From Kordiimonas sp. (GTDB lineage: Bacteria; Pseudomonadota; Alphaproteobacteria; Sphingomonadales; Emcibacteraceae): 64,000 nt of DNA. The notes under the pieces are model-generated. The model ran no database searches. It saw only the letters and a program-made list of their open reading frames with translations, and had not been told where the DNA came from. The translations under genes were made by a program, and so were the position numbers. Location: NCBI GenBank assembly GCA_002700365.1, contig PADB01000012.1:62001-126000 (forward strand). Direction: 5' to 3'. Of this stretch, positions 51,883 to 62,652 are shown piece by piece; the stretch's first letter is position 1, and each line of letters starts with the position of its first letter.

Positions 51883-52563
51883 ATGCTTTTTAGACGCCGT
51901 CATAAAAAAACATTTTGGGTTTCTTTACGTGATATTCTCTGGCCCAGTACGGGGTGGAGGCGTGCGGCGTTATATTTTAAACATCGTCTTGGCCGATTAC
52001 CGGGGACATCGCACGCCTTGGCTGCCGGTTTTGCCTGCGGGGCAGCAGTATCGTTTACGCCTTTCGTTGGTCTTCATTTTGTATTAGCCGCGTTGCTGGC
52101 CTGGGTAATGCGCGCCAATATTTTGACATCTGCCTTGGGCACGATCGTGGGTAACCCCTGGACCTTTCCGCTTATTTGGGTGATTAGCTTTAAATTTGGG
52201 AGCTTCCTGTTAGGGGTGACGCCTGATGAGGCCGGGGAAGGACAAGTGACAGAAGTCATGTCAGCCCTGACATTTAATGATTTGATCGAGCGTCCGGGTG
52301 AAGTGATTTTACCCTTCTTTGATACGGTATTTGTACCGGTTATGTTAGGGGGAGCGGTCATCGGATTTATTTCATGGGGGATAATTTATTATCCGTTACG
52401 TAAACTCATCAGGGAATACAAACGGAAACGTCTGGAAAAGCTGATGGCAAAATATCCACCGCGCTTAGAAAAGCATTTTGCAGATGCTATGGAATATGAA
52501 AAAATCAGCCTGCCGCAAATGAGCCAGGGTCTTGAGCAAAATGATACATCTCAGAAAGAATGA
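51883..52563 (+). CDS. DUF2062 membrane protein
   Basis: A 226-residue protein with the DUF2062 core: HALAAGFACGAAVSFTPFVG, LLAWVMRANILTSALGTIVGNPWTFPLIW (here as LTSALGTIVGNPWTFPLIW) and several membrane helices between about residues 45 and 175. The C-terminal 50 residues are charged and cytoplasmic. The family is widespread beside pdxJ/acpS in alphaproteobacteria, but its function is unknown. It ends 9 bases before pdxJ. Confidence 0.9.
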   Translation: MLFRRRHKKTFWVSLRDILWPSTGWRRAALYFKHRLGRLPGTSHALAAGFACGAAVSFTPFVGLHFVLAALLAWVMRANILTSALGTIVGNPWTFPLIWVISFKFGSFLLGVTPDEAGEGQVTEVMSALTFNDLIERPGEVILPFFDTVFVPVMLGGAVIGFISWGIIYYPLRKLIREYKRKRLEKLMAKYPPRLEKHFADAMEYEKISLPQMSQGLEQNDTSQKE

Positions 52564-52572
52564 AGTAAGTGT

Positions 52573-53298
52573 ATGCTGCGTTTAGGGGTAAATATTGATC
52601 ATGTTGCGACTGTTCGTAATGCACGTGGTGGCCTGCACCCAGATCCGGTGCGCGCGGCACGTTTAGCCAAAAAGGCTGGCGCACAGGGGATTACAGCGCA
52701 TTTACGTGAAGATCGTCGTCATATCCGTGATGAAGATGTCTTTCGATTAAAGGCAGAGGTGGCATTGCCACTTAATTTGGAAATGGCGGCCACAGAAGAG
52801 ATGCTTTGTATCGCGTTAGAGGTCAGGCCTAATGCGTGTTGTCTGGTGCCTGAGCGCCGCGAGGAACTTACGACAGAGGGCGGCTTGAACCTGCTGGCTG
52901 ACGAAACATACCTGAAAACATATGTAGGTAAATTGTCTGATGCTGGCATCCGTGTAAGTTTGTTTATTGACCCTGATGAAGAGCAGATATCAGCAGCGGC
53001 ACGTATTGGTGCGGATATTGTTGAGTTACATACAGGACGGTATTGCGAAGCTTTGGGTGCGGCCCATACAGATGAAATAGGCCGTATTGCAAGAGGGGCT
53101 AAACACGCGGCCGCATTAGGATTAGAAGTGCATGCGGGACATGGTCTCGATTACGCGACTGTGGGGCCTATTGCTGCGATCCCGGAAATAATTGAATTGA
53201 ATATCGGACATTTTTTGATGGGTGAAGCAATTTTCGAAGGTCTGGATGTTGCAATCCGGAGAATGAGAAGCCTTATGCAACGTGGACGAAGTGGATAG
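52573..53298 (+). CDS. pdxJ: Pyridoxine 5'-phosphate synthase
   Basis: A 241-residue TIM-barrel enzyme that condenses 1-deoxy-xylulose 5-phosphate with 3-amino-2-oxopropyl phosphate in vitamin B6 synthesis. Signature stretches: [55 protein letters not shown] and [11 protein letters not shown]. acpS follows 6 bases later and the two are usually linked. Confidence 0.97.
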   Translation: MLRLGVNIDHVATVRNARGGLHPDPVRAARLAKKAGAQGITAHLREDRRHIRDEDVFRLKAEVALPLNLEMAATEEMLCIALEVRPNACCLVPERREELTTEGGLNLLADETYLKTYVGKLSDAGIRVSLFIDPDEEQISAAARIGADIVELHTGRYCEALGAAHTDEIGRIARGAKHAAALGLEVHAGHGLDYATVGPIAAIPEIIELNIGHFLMGEAIFEGLDVAIRRMRSLMQRGRSG

Positions 53299-53304
53299 TT
53301 GCTT

Positions 53305-53718
53305 ATGCGTGTTATTGGCTTGGGCAATGATATGATTGATATTAATCGCATTGAAAGTTCGCTGGATCGATTTGGTGTGCGTTTTATCAATCGCATTTTT
53401 ACAGAAACTGAAATTACAAAATCTGAAGGGCGTGCGGCGAGGGCGGCGAGTTATGCGAAACGCTTTGCCGCGAAAGAGGCGTGCTCAAAGGCATTAGGCA
53501 CGGGTTTTCGCCAAGGTATTTATTGGCGTGATATGGGCGTAGTCAACGATGCATCCGGCAAACCGACAATGCAACTGACCGGAGGGGCGTTAGCCCGGTT
53601 ACAAGCGATTACACCACAGGGAATGGTTGCGCAGATAGATTTGACGATTACGGATGATAATCCGTGGGCACAGGCGATTGTTTTGATTACAGCATACCCG
53701 GAAGGCGATAAGCTGTGA
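53305..53718 (+). CDS. acpS: Holo-[acyl-carrier-protein] synthase
   Basis: A 137-residue phosphopantetheinyl transferase that activates ACP with coenzyme A. The metal-binding Asp is in [16 protein letters not shown], and the second site is [17 protein letters not shown] start at ATG 53305; a TTG two codons earlier also lies in frame. It is between pdxJ and lepB. Confidence 0.95.
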   Translation: MRVIGLGNDMIDINRIESSLDRFGVRFINRIFTETEITKSEGRAARAASYAKRFAAKEACSKALGTGFRQGIYWRDMGVVNDASGKPTMQLTGGALARLQAITPQGMVAQIDLTITDDNPWAQAIVLITAYPEGDKL

Positions 53719-53766
53719 GTCATTTTGGGGACATCAGCTTCCGGCGGTTGGAGACGGAAAGATAAC

Positions 53767-54534
53767 GTGGATATGTATAATAAAATGACGGAAAAAAAAG
53801 AACGAGAAGGATTTTTTGGGGAAACGGCGCGCACCGTATTTTATGCAGTGATTATTGCGCTTGTCTTTAGAAGCTTTCTATTTCAGCCTTTCAGTATTCC
53901 TTCGGAGTCTATGTTGCCTAATTTACAGACAGGTGACTATCTTCTTGTTTCCAAATATAGCTATGGTTACAGCCATCATTCACTGCCCTTAAGCCCAAAG
54001 CTCTTTTCCGGGCGGATTATGGGGTCGCCCGTTGAGCGGGGGGATGTCGTGGTATTTCGTCTGCCACGTGATCCCGGTGTATATTATATCAAGCGTATTA
54101 TCGGTTTGCCCGGGGATACAGTGCAGATGAAGGGGGGTAGGCTTTATCTGAACGGCACTGCTGTGAAACGCGAGAAGGTGGAGAATTATGTATTGCCTGA
54201 TGAGCAGGGCAATCAGCGCAATTTTGAACAGTATCGGGAAACACTGCCGAATGGTAAGCAGTATATGACATTGGATATGGGCTATCGCCCTTCTGATAAT
54301 ACCAAAATATTCCATGTACCCGCTGGGACATATTTTGCCTTGGGGGATAACAGAGATAATTCTATTGATAGTCGCTGGCCTTCCAGTGTGGGTGTAGGGC
54401 TGGTACCAGATGAAAATGTGATTGGTTTAGCTGAATTCATCACTTTTTCTGTTGATAGCCATAGTCAATGGTGGGAAGTATGGAATTGGTTTTCCGCGGC
54501 ACGTTTCGATCGTTTTTTCAATACTATTCATTAA
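53767..54534 (+). CDS. lepB: Signal peptidase I
   Basis: About 255 residues. One N-terminal membrane helix (FYAVIIALVFRSFLFQPFSI) precedes the periplasmic catalytic domain. The nucleophile Ser is in IPSESMLPNLQ and the general-base Lys in YYIKRIIGLPGD; box E is FALGDNRDNSIDSR. It removes Sec signal peptides from exported proteins such as those encoded elsewhere in this window. The start is GTG 53767 or ATG 53773 (GGAAAG upstream). Confidence 0.95.
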   Translation: MDMYNKMTEKKEREGFFGETARTVFYAVIIALVFRSFLFQPFSIPSESMLPNLQTGDYLLVSKYSYGYSHHSLPLSPKLFSGRIMGSPVERGDVVVFRLPRDPGVYYIKRIIGLPGDTVQMKGGRLYLNGTAVKREKVENYVLPDEQGNQRNFEQYRETLPNGKQYMTLDMGYRPSDNTKIFHVPAGTYFALGDNRDNSIDSRWPSSVGVGLVPDENVIGLAEFITFSVDSHSQWWEVWNWFSAARFDRFFNTIH

Positions 54535-54545
54535 GGTAATTTCCT

Positions 54546-55241
54546 TTGGACAATGAGGCGGGCATAGATAATCTCTTAAAAGAGATGATGGGCGTATTGG
54601 ATTATGAATTCAATGACCATAGCCTGTTAAAGATGGCGTTAACGCATCCCAGCCTGGAAGGGCAGCGCAATTATCAACGTCTGGAATTTGTTGGTGACCG
54701 TGTTCTGGGGCTGGTGATATCGTCATGGCTTTACGAGTATTACCCGCATGTTGATGAAGGGGGGCTGTCCAGCCGCCACGTGGCATTGGTGCGCGGAGAA
54801 ACCTGTGCGGATGTGGCAAAACGTCTGTCGTTTGGCCAATATATTATTATGGCTGATAGCGCGGATGATATTGGCGCCCGTAAAAGAAAAGCCATACTAG
54901 CTGATGTATGCGAAGCGGTGATCGGGGCGTTATATATAGATGGTGGATTGGCCCCGGCGAAAAAGTTCATCCAGCATCATTGGGCGCAGGCAATAGAAGA
55001 TGTCCGCGAAGCCCAACGTGATGCAAAGACCCGTTTACAGGAATGGGCTCAGGCCCGCAAATTACCGATAACACGTTATAAGGTGGTAGAGCGTACCGGA
55101 CCCGCGCATGCCCCGACCTTCACGGTGTGTGCGGAGGTTGAAGGATATGACCCGGAGTATGGGGAAGGGAAGTCAAAGCGGGATGCGGAACAGATGGCGG
55201 CAGACAGATTATTATCCCGGTTAGAGACCAGTAAGGCGTAG
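54546..55241 (+). CDS. rnc: Ribonuclease III
   Basis: A 231-residue double-strand-specific RNase for rRNA and mRNA processing. The signature YQRLEFVGDRVLGLVIS holds catalytic acidic residues, and VCEAVIGALYIDGG the second set; the C-terminal dsRNA-binding domain begins near residue 158 (DAKTRLQEWAQARKLP). The start codon is TTG 54546 with AAGG upstream. It lies in the conserved lepB-rnc-era-recO order. Confidence 0.96.
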   Translation: MDNEAGIDNLLKEMMGVLDYEFNDHSLLKMALTHPSLEGQRNYQRLEFVGDRVLGLVISSWLYEYYPHVDEGGLSSRHVALVRGETCADVAKRLSFGQYIIMADSADDIGARKRKAILADVCEAVIGALYIDGGLAPAKKFIQHHWAQAIEDVREAQRDAKTRLQEWAQARKLPITRYKVVERTGPAHAPTFTVCAEVEGYDPEYGEGKSKRDAEQMAADRLLSRLETSKA

Positions 55242-55297
55242 GTAAAGATACCCTGTGGTTGCTACCAATATCGTATGAATAAGGATGTGTGTTTGAA

Positions 55298-56200
55298 ATG
55301 ACACAAAAAGAGATGAGATGCGGTTTTATTGCGTTAGTGGGGGCACCTAATGCAGGGAAATCAACATTATTGAATGCGATGGTTGGGGCGAAGCTTTCCA
55401 TTGTTACGCATAAAGTGCAGACAACCCGCAGCCGTGTAATCGGCGTGATTACCGAAAACGAGAACCAATTGGTTTTTGTGGATACACCGGGAATTTTCCG
55501 TCCTAAAAGGCGGTTGGACCGGGCTATGGTTTCGGCAGCATGGGGGGGGGCTGTCGATGCGGATGAGGTGGTCCTCCTTGTGGACGCAACCCGCGATATT
55601 GATAGCGATACCCGCGATATTATCAAAACGCTGAAAGATCAGGGGCGGCAAGTTATTCTGGCCTTAAACAAAATTGACAAGGTGAAACGCGATACCTTAT
55701 TGGCCCTATCGCAAACATTGTATAATGAAGGCGTTTTCAAAGAGGTTTTCATGATTTCCGCGCTGAAAGAAGACGGTTTGGACGCGTTGAAAAACTATTT
55801 ATGTCAGCAGATCCCGTCAGGTCACTGGCTGTATCCCGAAGATCAGATGACGGATATAACAGAGCGTTTATTAGCGGCGGAAATTACCCGTGAGAAGGCG
55901 TATTTGCGTCTGCATGAAGAATTGCCTTATGCCCTTACGGTGGAAACAGAAAAGTGGCAAGACCGAAAAGACGGGGCCGTAAGGATCGAGCAGGTTATCT
56001 ATGTGCAGCGGGATACACAAAAGCGGATTGTGATCGGTAAACAAGGGCAATCATTAAAAATCATAGGTCAGATGGCGCGTGAAGAAATGGAGCAGAGTTT
56101 TGGTCGCAAAGTACATCTGTTCTTATTTGTGAAAGTTCGTCAAAACTGGATAGATGATCGGGAACGTTATCAGGAAATCGGTCTGGATTATGTGGATTAA
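55298..56200 (+). CDS. era: GTPase Era
   Basis: A 300-residue GTPase that binds 16S rRNA and helps 30S maturation. G motifs: G1 GAPNAGKSTL, G2 with TTRSR, G3 DTPGI, G4 NKIDK; the C-terminal KH domain contains RIVIGKQGQSLKIIGQMARE. ATG 55298 is used; GTG 55289 would add three residues and lies nearer to AAGGA. Both are possible. Confidence 0.95.
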   Translation: MTQKEMRCGFIALVGAPNAGKSTLLNAMVGAKLSIVTHKVQTTRSRVIGVITENENQLVFVDTPGIFRPKRRLDRAMVSAAWGGAVDADEVVLLVDATRDIDSDTRDIIKTLKDQGRQVILALNKIDKVKRDTLLALSQTLYNEGVFKEVFMISALKEDGLDALKNYLCQQIPSGHWLYPEDQMTDITERLLAAEITREKAYLRLHEELPYALTVETEKWQDRKDGAVRIEQVIYVQRDTQKRIVIGKQGQSLKIIGQMAREEMEQSFGRKVHLFLFVKVRQNWIDDRERYQEIGLDYVD

Positions 56201-56232
56201 ACGGATATCAATTATCGTGACTTTGGCACGTT

Positions 56233-56961
56233 ATGGATTGGCATGATAAAGGTATAATTCTCCAGACACGTAAATTGGGAGAACATGACTGTATCGTGGA
56301 GGCCCTTACGGCAGAACACGGCCGCCATAGTGGTGTTGTGAAGGGGGGCTGTGGACGCCGGTTCAGGGGTGTTTTGCAGCCTGGTAATGAAGTGGACCTG
56401 AATTGGCGCGGACGGATTGAAACGCATTTGGGGACATATCAGGTAGAAGCACATCATAATCGTAGTGCGGCCATTTTTCATGAGCCAGGAAAATTAGCCG
56501 CGTTAACTTCGGCATTGGCACTGGTCACGTTGACATTGCCAGAACGAGAACCCCATCCCAATTTATTCAAGGCAACACAGTCTTTATTGTCAGGTCTGGA
56601 AGCTGGTGAAGACCATACTGGTTTCTGGTGTAGTCTTTTGGTGCATTGGGAATTGGGCTTGTTGCGGGAACTCGGCTTTGGTCTGGACTTGAGTTGCTGT
56701 GCTGCAACAGGGACGAATGAAGAGTTGGTCTATGTCTCCCCAAAGTCAGGGCGTGCGGTAAGCCGTATGGCGGGGAGGCCCTATCATGATAAGCTGTTGC
56801 CGCTGCCGTCTTTCTTGCGACAGCCGGGGCCTGACCTCCCCGGAGAAAAAGAATTGCGTGACGCCATGACATTAACAACGTTCTTTCTTGAACGGTTCCT
56901 CTTGTCCCCTCAGGCACGAAAGTTGCCGCCGGCGCGGCTGCGGGTGCTGGACTATATTTAA
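56233..56961 (+). CDS. recO: DNA repair protein RecO
   Basis: A 242-residue RecO that loads RecA on gapped DNA with RecR. The N-terminal OB fold has DKGIILQTRKLGEHDCIVE and HGRHSGVVKGG; the helical C-terminal part has FWCSLLVHWELGLLRELGFGLDL with a Cys pair (SCC) and the ending KLPPARLRVLDYI, close to the family norm of RLPPARRR. It follows era by 32 bases. Confidence 0.93.
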   Translation: MDWHDKGIILQTRKLGEHDCIVEALTAEHGRHSGVVKGGCGRRFRGVLQPGNEVDLNWRGRIETHLGTYQVEAHHNRSAAIFHEPGKLAALTSALALVTLTLPEREPHPNLFKATQSLLSGLEAGEDHTGFWCSLLVHWELGLLRELGFGLDLSCCAATGTNEELVYVSPKSGRAVSRMAGRPYHDKLLPLPSFLRQPGPDLPGEKELRDAMTLTTFFLERFLLSPQARKLPPARLRVLDYI

Positions 56962-57055
56962 GCGGTCAGCAAAGCCGGAGGAAAAGTGGTATTTTTTGTC
57001 ATGACGGACTGATTTTCTATGGAGCATTGTCAGTGACCTGCTTATAGTACAGGCC

Positions 57056-59296
57056 ATGACTATACAGCCTGATACCCCTGATAATATTGTTGATGTTCCG
57101 CTTAGCGATGCGCTCAGCGAACGTTACCTATCATATGCCTTGTCCACGATCATGTCGCGGTCGCTACCAGACGTGCGGGACGGACTAAAACCCGTACACC
57201 GGCGTTTGCTTTTTGCCATGCAGCAGCTAAAACTGGACCCAAAGTCTGGCTTTAAGAAATGCGCGCGTGTTGTGGGGGATGTAATTGGTAAATATCACCC
57301 TCATGGAGACCAGTCTGTCTATGATGCCATGGTGCGCTTGGCTCAGGATTTCGCCGTGCGTTATCCATTGGTAGATGGACAGGGGAATTTCGGCAACATC
57401 GATGGCGATAATGCTGCGGCGATGCGTTATACCGAGGCTCGCCTGACAGATGTGGCGACCGCATTGTTGGAAGGCATAGGCCAAAATACGGTGGATTTTC
57501 GTGAGACCTATGACGGGGAAGACGAAGAGCCGGTGATCTTACCGGCGGGGTTCCCAAATTTACTGGCAAATGGTGCAACGGGTATTGCGGTGGGAATGGC
57601 CACCAGCATACCACCACATAATGCCGCAGAATTGTGTGATGGGTTGCTGTATCTTATTAAACATCCCGGGGCCTCTATTCAGCAATTGGTGCAACGTGTA
57701 CAGGGGCCGGATTTTCCTACAGGTGGTGTGATTGTCGAACCGCAGGATTCGATTATTCAGGCGTATCAGACCGGGCGTGGGTCCTTCCGCGTACGTGCCC
57801 GTTGGGAAGTGGAAGAGTTGGGGCGCGGTCAGTACCAGATTGTCATTACCGAAATTCCTTATCAGGTGCAGAAGTCACGCTTGATTGAGAAAATTGCTGA
57901 TCTGATTAACGCAAAGAAAATACCGATACTTACCGATTGTCTTGATGAATCTGCTGAAGATATTCGCATTGTTCTAGAGCCAAAAAACAGAACAGTTGAT
58001 GCGGAAATGTTGATGGAGAGCCTCTTCAGATTAACGGATTTGGAAAGTCGCTTCTCTCTTAATATGAATGTATTGGACAAGAACGGTGTCCCGCGGGTCA
58101 TGCCCCTGAACGAGGCATTACAGGCTTTTCTTGACCACCAGCAAGAAGTTCTGCAACGGCGTAGCCGTTACCGTTTGGAAAAAATAAATCATCGTTTGGA
58201 AGTGCTGGCAGGTTATCTTGTTGCCTATTTAAATCTGGATGAAGTTATTCGCATTATCCGTGAAGAGGATGAGGCGAAGGCCGTACTCATGCGGACCTTT
58301 AGCCTGACGGATGTGCAGGCCGAAGCCATATTGAATATGCGCTTGCGGTCTTTGCGTAAGCTAGAAGAAATGGAAATACGAACTGAACACAGTGCGCTTG
58401 AAGCGGAAAAGCTAGGATTGGAAGAGTTACTGGCTGATGTGTCTTTGCAGTGGCAAAAAATTGCGGCCAATATCAAAGAAATAAAGAAAAAGTTTGGCCC
58501 GCAGACCGAGCTTGGCCGACGGCGTACCGCTTTCAGTGATGCGCCGGTTATTGGGGAAGTCCCGCTGGAAGCCATGATCGAAAAAGAACCTATTACGGTT
58601 ATTTGTTCGGTCAAGGGATGGATAAGGGCGATGAAAGGCCATGTCGGGCCGGATACTGATATTAAATACAAAGAAGGTGATAGCGGTCAGTTTATCTTCC
58701 ACGCCCAGACGACAGATAAGATATTGCTCTTTGCCTCTAATGGCCGTTTCTATACGTTGGCGGCAGATAAGCTGCCCGGTGGCCGCGGGCATGGTGAGCC
58801 AGTCCGTTTGATGGTCGAACTCCCCAACGAAGATGATATTGTCAATGTAATGGTTTACCGTCCCAAAAGCCAAATATTATTGGCCTCAACCGCAGGGCGC
58901 GGCTTTATTGTTGAAGCCGATAGCGTTATTGCATCGACCCGTAATGGTAAGCAAACGTTGAATACGGACCCACTGGCCAAGGGCTTTATCTGCCGTCCTG
59001 TGGGAGAAGAGGAAGATATGATTGCCGTCATTGGGGAGAATAGGAAACTATTGGTGTTTCCGCGTGCGGAACTGCCCGTGATGACCCGCGGTCGGGGGGT
59101 TATTCTGCAAAAGTATAAAGATGGCACGATAAGTGATATTTGCACGTTTAGCGCGGATGAGGGGCTGAGCTGGACAATCAAGGGCGGAAGAACCCGTAAC
59201 GAGACGGATTTAACACAATGGCGTGGAAAACGTGGCGGGGCAGGACGCATGCCACCGCATGGTTTCCCCAGTGATAACAAGTTTACTGACATATAA
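57056..59296 (+). CDS. parC: DNA topoisomerase IV subunit A
   Basis: A 746-residue ParC, which cuts and rejoins DNA to decatenate chromosomes. The N-terminal block [20 protein letters not shown] leads to the quinolone-determining region [17 protein letters not shown] (wild-type-like Ser) and the catalytic Tyr in [10 protein letters not shown]. Linker and C-terminal beta-propeller-like repeats ([20 protein letters not shown]) follow. Length and the [17 protein letters not shown] start separate it from GyrA. An ACAGG site precedes the ATG. It closes the conserved housekeeping run. Confidence 0.95.
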   Translation: MTIQPDTPDNIVDVPLSDALSERYLSYALSTIMSRSLPDVRDGLKPVHRRLLFAMQQLKLDPKSGFKKCARVVGDVIGKYHPHGDQSVYDAMVRLAQDFAVRYPLVDGQGNFGNIDGDNAAAMRYTEARLTDVATALLEGIGQNTVDFRETYDGEDEEPVILPAGFPNLLANGATGIAVGMATSIPPHNAAELCDGLLYLIKHPGASIQQLVQRVQGPDFPTGGVIVEPQDSIIQAYQTGRGSFRVRARWEVEELGRGQYQIVITEIPYQVQKSRLIEKIADLINAKKIPILTDCLDESAEDIRIVLEPKNRTVDAEMLMESLFRLTDLESRFSLNMNVLDKNGVPRVMPLNEALQAFLDHQQEVLQRRSRYRLEKINHRLEVLAGYLVAYLNLDEVIRIIREEDEAKAVLMRTFSLTDVQAEAILNMRLRSLRKLEEMEIRTEHSALEAEKLGLEELLADVSLQWQKIAANIKEIKKKFGPQTELGRRRTAFSDAPVIGEVPLEAMIEKEPITVICSVKGWIRAMKGHVGPDTDIKYKEGDSGQFIFHAQTTDKILLFASNGRFYTLAADKLPGGRGHGEPVRLMVELPNEDDIVNVMVYRPKSQILLASTAGRGFIVEADSVIASTRNGKQTLNTDPLAKGFICRPVGEEEDMIAVIGENRKLLVFPRAELPVMTRGRGVILQKYKDGTISDICTFSADEGLSWTIKGGRTRNETDLTQWRGKRGGAGRMPPHGFPSDNKFTDI

Positions 59297-59335
59297 ATAC
59301 GTATGAAGCTAAATACGTATAAAGCGTTGTTAAAG

Positions 59336-59364
59336 CGGGCGGCCAGTGGTCGCCCGTTTTTTTA
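59336..59364 (+). terminator. Terminator after parC
   Basis: A 9-bp stem CGGGCGGCC / GGTCGCCCG (one G-T pair) with loop AGT and a run of seven Ts. Two copies of AATACGTAT lie just upstream of it. Confidence 0.9.
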
Positions 59365-60942
59365 GGGCGAAAAGATAACCTGAGGCAGCCATGTTGTCAG
59401 GGATGGAAATGTCCATAAGATATACAAGGCGGCAATTTGAATGGCGACAAAGGGCAGGACACCCTTATAAATTTGCCATGTTGTCACGCCTTTTGGAGCA
59501 ACGCCGCGAAGGTAAAATAGCGCAAAACCAAAAGGCGGGGTCAGGAAAGATGTTTGTAAATTCATGGCCATCATAACACCCAGCCAAATCGGATGTATGT
59601 CCATTTGTAACAACACGGGGGCCACGATCGGTACAACCACAAAAGTGATTTCAATAAAATCGAGGAAGAAGCCTAAAAAGAACATGACTAGCATGACGAG
59701 GATCAGCGCGCTGGCCTTGCCACCGGGCAGGTCTGACAGGAAATCATAAATAAACTCGTCGCCTTCAAAGCCCTTAAAAACCAGTGAGAATAACGCGGCA
59801 CCAATAAGAATCACAAAAACCATGGAGCTTATTTTTGTGGTTGATTGCATGACATCGGACAGAATGTTGTGCTGGATGACACGCCGGAGGCTCAGGATAA
59901 GGCCAGCAAATATAAACAGGCAGAGCAAGATTGCAGCGCCGAAGGCGAAGAGAGTTAGAAAGTCATTATTTTCACCGTGCAAGCGTAAGTCTATCTGGCT
60001 GGCCAATAAAAGAAGGGCAATAATCGACAGACCAGCCCATACAATCAGGCGTCCGCGGTCCGGTGCGAGTTTATAGCCAGCAAGTAAGAGTGCGCCAACG
60101 GCGCCAACGGCGGAGGCTTCGGTGGGGGTGGCTATCCCCGCAAGGATAGAGCCCAATACGGCGATAATAAGCAATATGGGGGGCAGCAATGCGCCGAATG
60201 CACGCAGGAGAAAGCCGTTTCCTGTATCATTGAGACTTTGATCGCGGGAAATGGCGGGTGACATATGCGGAAGAAATAAAGCAACGAATAGTTGGTAGAG
60301 GATATACAGCCCAACCAGTCCCAGCCCGGGAATGAGGGCCCCGGCAAAAAGATCCCCCACGGATAAAGGTTCCGGCGAAAAGATCCCCATTTCAAGCTGT
60401 GCCTGTTGATAAGCGGAAGAGAGCTGGTCTCCCAATAGAACCAGAACAATGGAAGGGGGGATGATTTGTCCCAGAGTACCTGCTGCTGCAATAGACCCTG
60501 AGGCCAGTGATGGATTATATCCCCGCCGTAGCATTGTGGGCAGGGATAAAAGTCCCATTGTGACAACGGTTGCCCCTACAATCCCGGTGGAGGCGGCAAG
60601 TAACGCGCCGACAATGGTTACAGATATGCCAAGGCCGCCACGGAGGCGCCCCATGAGTTGCCCCATACTGTCCAGCAAATCTTCCGCAACCTTTGACCGT
60701 TCCAGCATAACCCCCATAAACACAAAGAGCGGTACGGCAAGCAATACTTCATTGGTCATGGTGCCGAAAATACGTTGAGGGATATATCCGATAAAATCGA
60801 GATCGAATTCCCCTAGGCCATAACCGATGAAGGCGAAGATTAAAGCTGTGCCTGCCAGGGTAAAGGCAACAGGATATCCAGCCATTAAAAGCAGGCAGGC
60901 CGTGGCAAACATTGATAGGTCGAGGATAATATTGAGGTCCAT
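59362..60942 (-). CDS. dctM: TRAP transporter large permease
   Basis: A 526-residue DctM-type permease with about 13 helices, which couples Na+ flow to uptake of an organic acid. Family blocks: MLLMAGYPVAFTLAG-type N-terminus (here CLLLMAGYPVAFTLAGTALI), AVPLFVFMGVMLE, STGIVGATVVTMGLLSLP, AGTLGQIIPPSIVLVLLGD and GIATPTEASAVGAVGALLLAG. It is longer than classic DctM because of an extra membrane segment region around residues 300-360, typical of forms paired with TakP-like binding proteins. Confidence 0.95.
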   Translation of the reverse strand: MDLNIILDLSMFATACLLLMAGYPVAFTLAGTALIFAFIGYGLGEFDLDFIGYIPQRIFGTMTNEVLLAVPLFVFMGVMLERSKVAEDLLDSMGQLMGRLRGGLGISVTIVGALLAASTGIVGATVVTMGLLSLPTMLRRGYNPSLASGSIAAAGTLGQIIPPSIVLVLLGDQLSSAYQQAQLEMGIFSPEPLSVGDLFAGALIPGLGLVGLYILYQLFVALFLPHMSPAISRDQSLNDTGNGFLLRAFGALLPPILLIIAVLGSILAGIATPTEASAVGAVGALLLAGYKLAPDRGRLIVWAGLSIIALLLLASQIDLRLHGENNDFLTLFAFGAAILLCLFIFAGLILSLRRVIQHNILSDVMQSTTKISSMVFVILIGAALFSLVFKGFEGDEFIYDFLSDLPGGKASALILVMLVMFFLGFFLDFIEITFVVVPIVAPVLLQMDIHPIWLGVMMAMNLQTSFLTPPFGFALFYLRGVAPKGVTTWQIYKGVLPFVAIQIAALYILWTFPSLTTWLPQVIFSP

Positions 60943-60989
60943 TGGTCTGTCCGCTCTGACGGCCTATTTGCAAAAAATTATGTTGAGGT

Positions 60990-61532
60990 TTAGAGAATAT
61001 TTTGTGCGGGTTCTTCAGGCATATGTGTCGTCCCCGTGAGTTCACATAAGCAATGGAAAATCAAAGATAATCCTTGCAGAAATAGACTTGCTGTAAAGAT
61101 CAGGATGATTGTTTTAAGTAAGTAAACGGCTTGCAATCCGCTGCTTTCCATTGAACCTTCAAGAATTGCCCAGCTGTCTACAACATACGGATAGGCCATC
61201 CAGCTAATCAAAATCGTAACAGGCAGAAGAAAGAGCAGGGTGCCAAGCAAGTCTATCCAGGCTTTTGTTCTTGCGGACAAATTGCCATAAATCACATCGA
61301 CGCGAACATGACCATTATGGAAGAGTGTATATCCTGCACCCATCAGGAAGATCATACTATGCAAGTAGAGCAGGCTTTCTTGCAGCAGGACAGAACCGAT
61401 ATGAAAAACATAGTGCATAAGCACGATGCCAAATTGGAGTATGACTAATCCCAGTGTCAGCCATGAGACCAGTCGTCCTAAATAGTCGTTGCCACGGTCT
61501 ATCAATTTTGCAAAACGGGCTATGGCCAGCAA
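60990..61532 (-). CDS. dctQ: TRAP transporter small permease
   Basis: A 180-residue DctQ-type protein with four helices (LVSWLTLGLVILQFGIVLMHYVF; LLYLHSMIFLMGAGYTLFHNGHVRVDV, here as HSMIFLMGAGYTLFHNGHVR; LGTLLFLLPVTILISW; a last helix near 140). It supports the large permease and contacts the binding protein. It is between dctM and dctP, with 47 and 28 base gaps. Confidence 0.93.
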   Translation of the reverse strand: MLAIARFAKLIDRGNDYLGRLVSWLTLGLVILQFGIVLMHYVFHIGSVLLQESLLYLHSMIFLMGAGYTLFHNGHVRVDVIYGNLSARTKAWIDLLGTLLFLLPVTILISWMAYPYVVDSWAILEGSMESSGLQAVYLLKTIILIFTASLFLQGLSLIFHCLCELTGTTHMPEEPAQNIL

Positions 61533-61560
61533 GTCAGTATCCTTTTTTGCCTATAAATGT

Positions 61561-62652
61561 TTAGGAAAAGACCGTTTTACGGGCTTTGAGATAGGGCGTT
61601 TCGGCAATGTCCTGCCAACGGGAAGAGTTTTTCATGCTTCGCACATAGCTTTCGTATATGCGCCGCGCAAGATCATCAGTTTGACTAACGTCCTTTAAGA
61701 CGTCCGCCGAGGTCGTCGCCAGTTGTGCCATAATATCATCAGAAAAAGTTCTCAGTTGAACGCCATGTTTTTTAACAAGTGTTTCCAAGGCCTTTGCATT
61801 ACGGAAGTTATATTCGGCAAGGGAGCGAATATAATGATGACTAGCTATCGTTTTCATAAGGGTTTGATTAGCCTTACCTAAGGAGTCCCAAACTTCTTTA
61901 TTAAATCCGAGAGCGATCGCGGCACCGGGCTCATGAAAACCGGATGTGTAGTAATAGGGGGCGACCTTGTAAAAGCCAAAGGCCAGATCGTTCCATGGCC
62001 CTACCCATTCTGACGCATCAATATTTCCCTGTGACAGGGCCAGAAATATTTCGCCGCCGGGGCGTGTGACGGGAGTGGCTCCCAAACGTTTGATGACCTC
62101 ACCCCCAAGGCCGGGTATGCGCATGCGCAATCCTTGGAAGTCGTCAATCGTATTTATTTCTTTTTTGAACCAGCCCCCCATTTGCACACCGGTATTTGTG
62201 CCGGCAAGAGCCTTGATATTAAAGCGGCCTGAGAGTTCATCCCATAGTTGCTGTCCGCCACCAAAGGCCAGCCATTCATACATTTCATTTGCTGTCATGC
62301 CAAACGGGACGGTTGTGAAAAAGGCATAGGATTTATGTTTACCCTGCCAATAATAATCCCCCGCATGATAGAGGTCGGCTTTGCCCTGGGATACGGCATC
62401 AAATACGCCAAAAGCCGGCACCAGTTCACCAGCGGCATATACCTTGATACGAATTTGGCCATCGGTGGCTTTTTCAACATCCTTGGCAAAACCGGCAGCA
62501 CTGGTGCCCAGTCCGGGAAAGTTTTTTGGCCATGTGGTCACCATTTTTAATTTGCGCTTACCACTGGCTATGGCCGGAGCACTGAGACTGCTGGCCGCAA
62601 CGGCGGCACCTGCGCCAATTGTCGCTTGCTTTAAAAAATGACGGCGTTCCAT
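61561..62652 (-). CDS. dctP: TRAP transporter substrate-binding protein (TakP-like, Tat signal)
   Basis: A 363-residue periplasmic binding protein. The N-terminus MERRHFLKQATIGAGAA matches the Tat motif RRxFLK, followed by a hydrophobic stretch ending APAIA. Core blocks KMVTTWPKNFPGLGTSAAGF, YYWQGKHKSYAFFTTVPFG and GNIDASEWVGPWNDLAFGF are close to TakP of R. sphaeroides, which binds 2-oxo acids such as pyruvate as a dimer with a cation. GGGAAG lies upstream of the ATG. It is the first gene of the dctPQM operon. Confidence 0.93.
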   Translation of the reverse strand: MERRHFLKQATIGAGAAVAASSLSAPAIASGKRKLKMVTTWPKNFPGLGTSAAGFAKDVEKATDGQIRIKVYAAGELVPAFGVFDAVSQGKADLYHAGDYYWQGKHKSYAFFTTVPFGMTANEMYEWLAFGGGQQLWDELSGRFNIKALAGTNTGVQMGGWFKKEINTIDDFQGLRMRIPGLGGEVIKRLGATPVTRPGGEIFLALSQGNIDASEWVGPWNDLAFGFYKVAPYYYTSGFHEPGAAIALGFNKEVWDSLGKANQTLMKTIASHHYIRSLAEYNFRNAKALETLVKKHGVQLRTFSDDIMAQLATTSADVLKDVSQTDDLARRIYESYVRSMKNSSRWQDIAETPYLKARKTVFS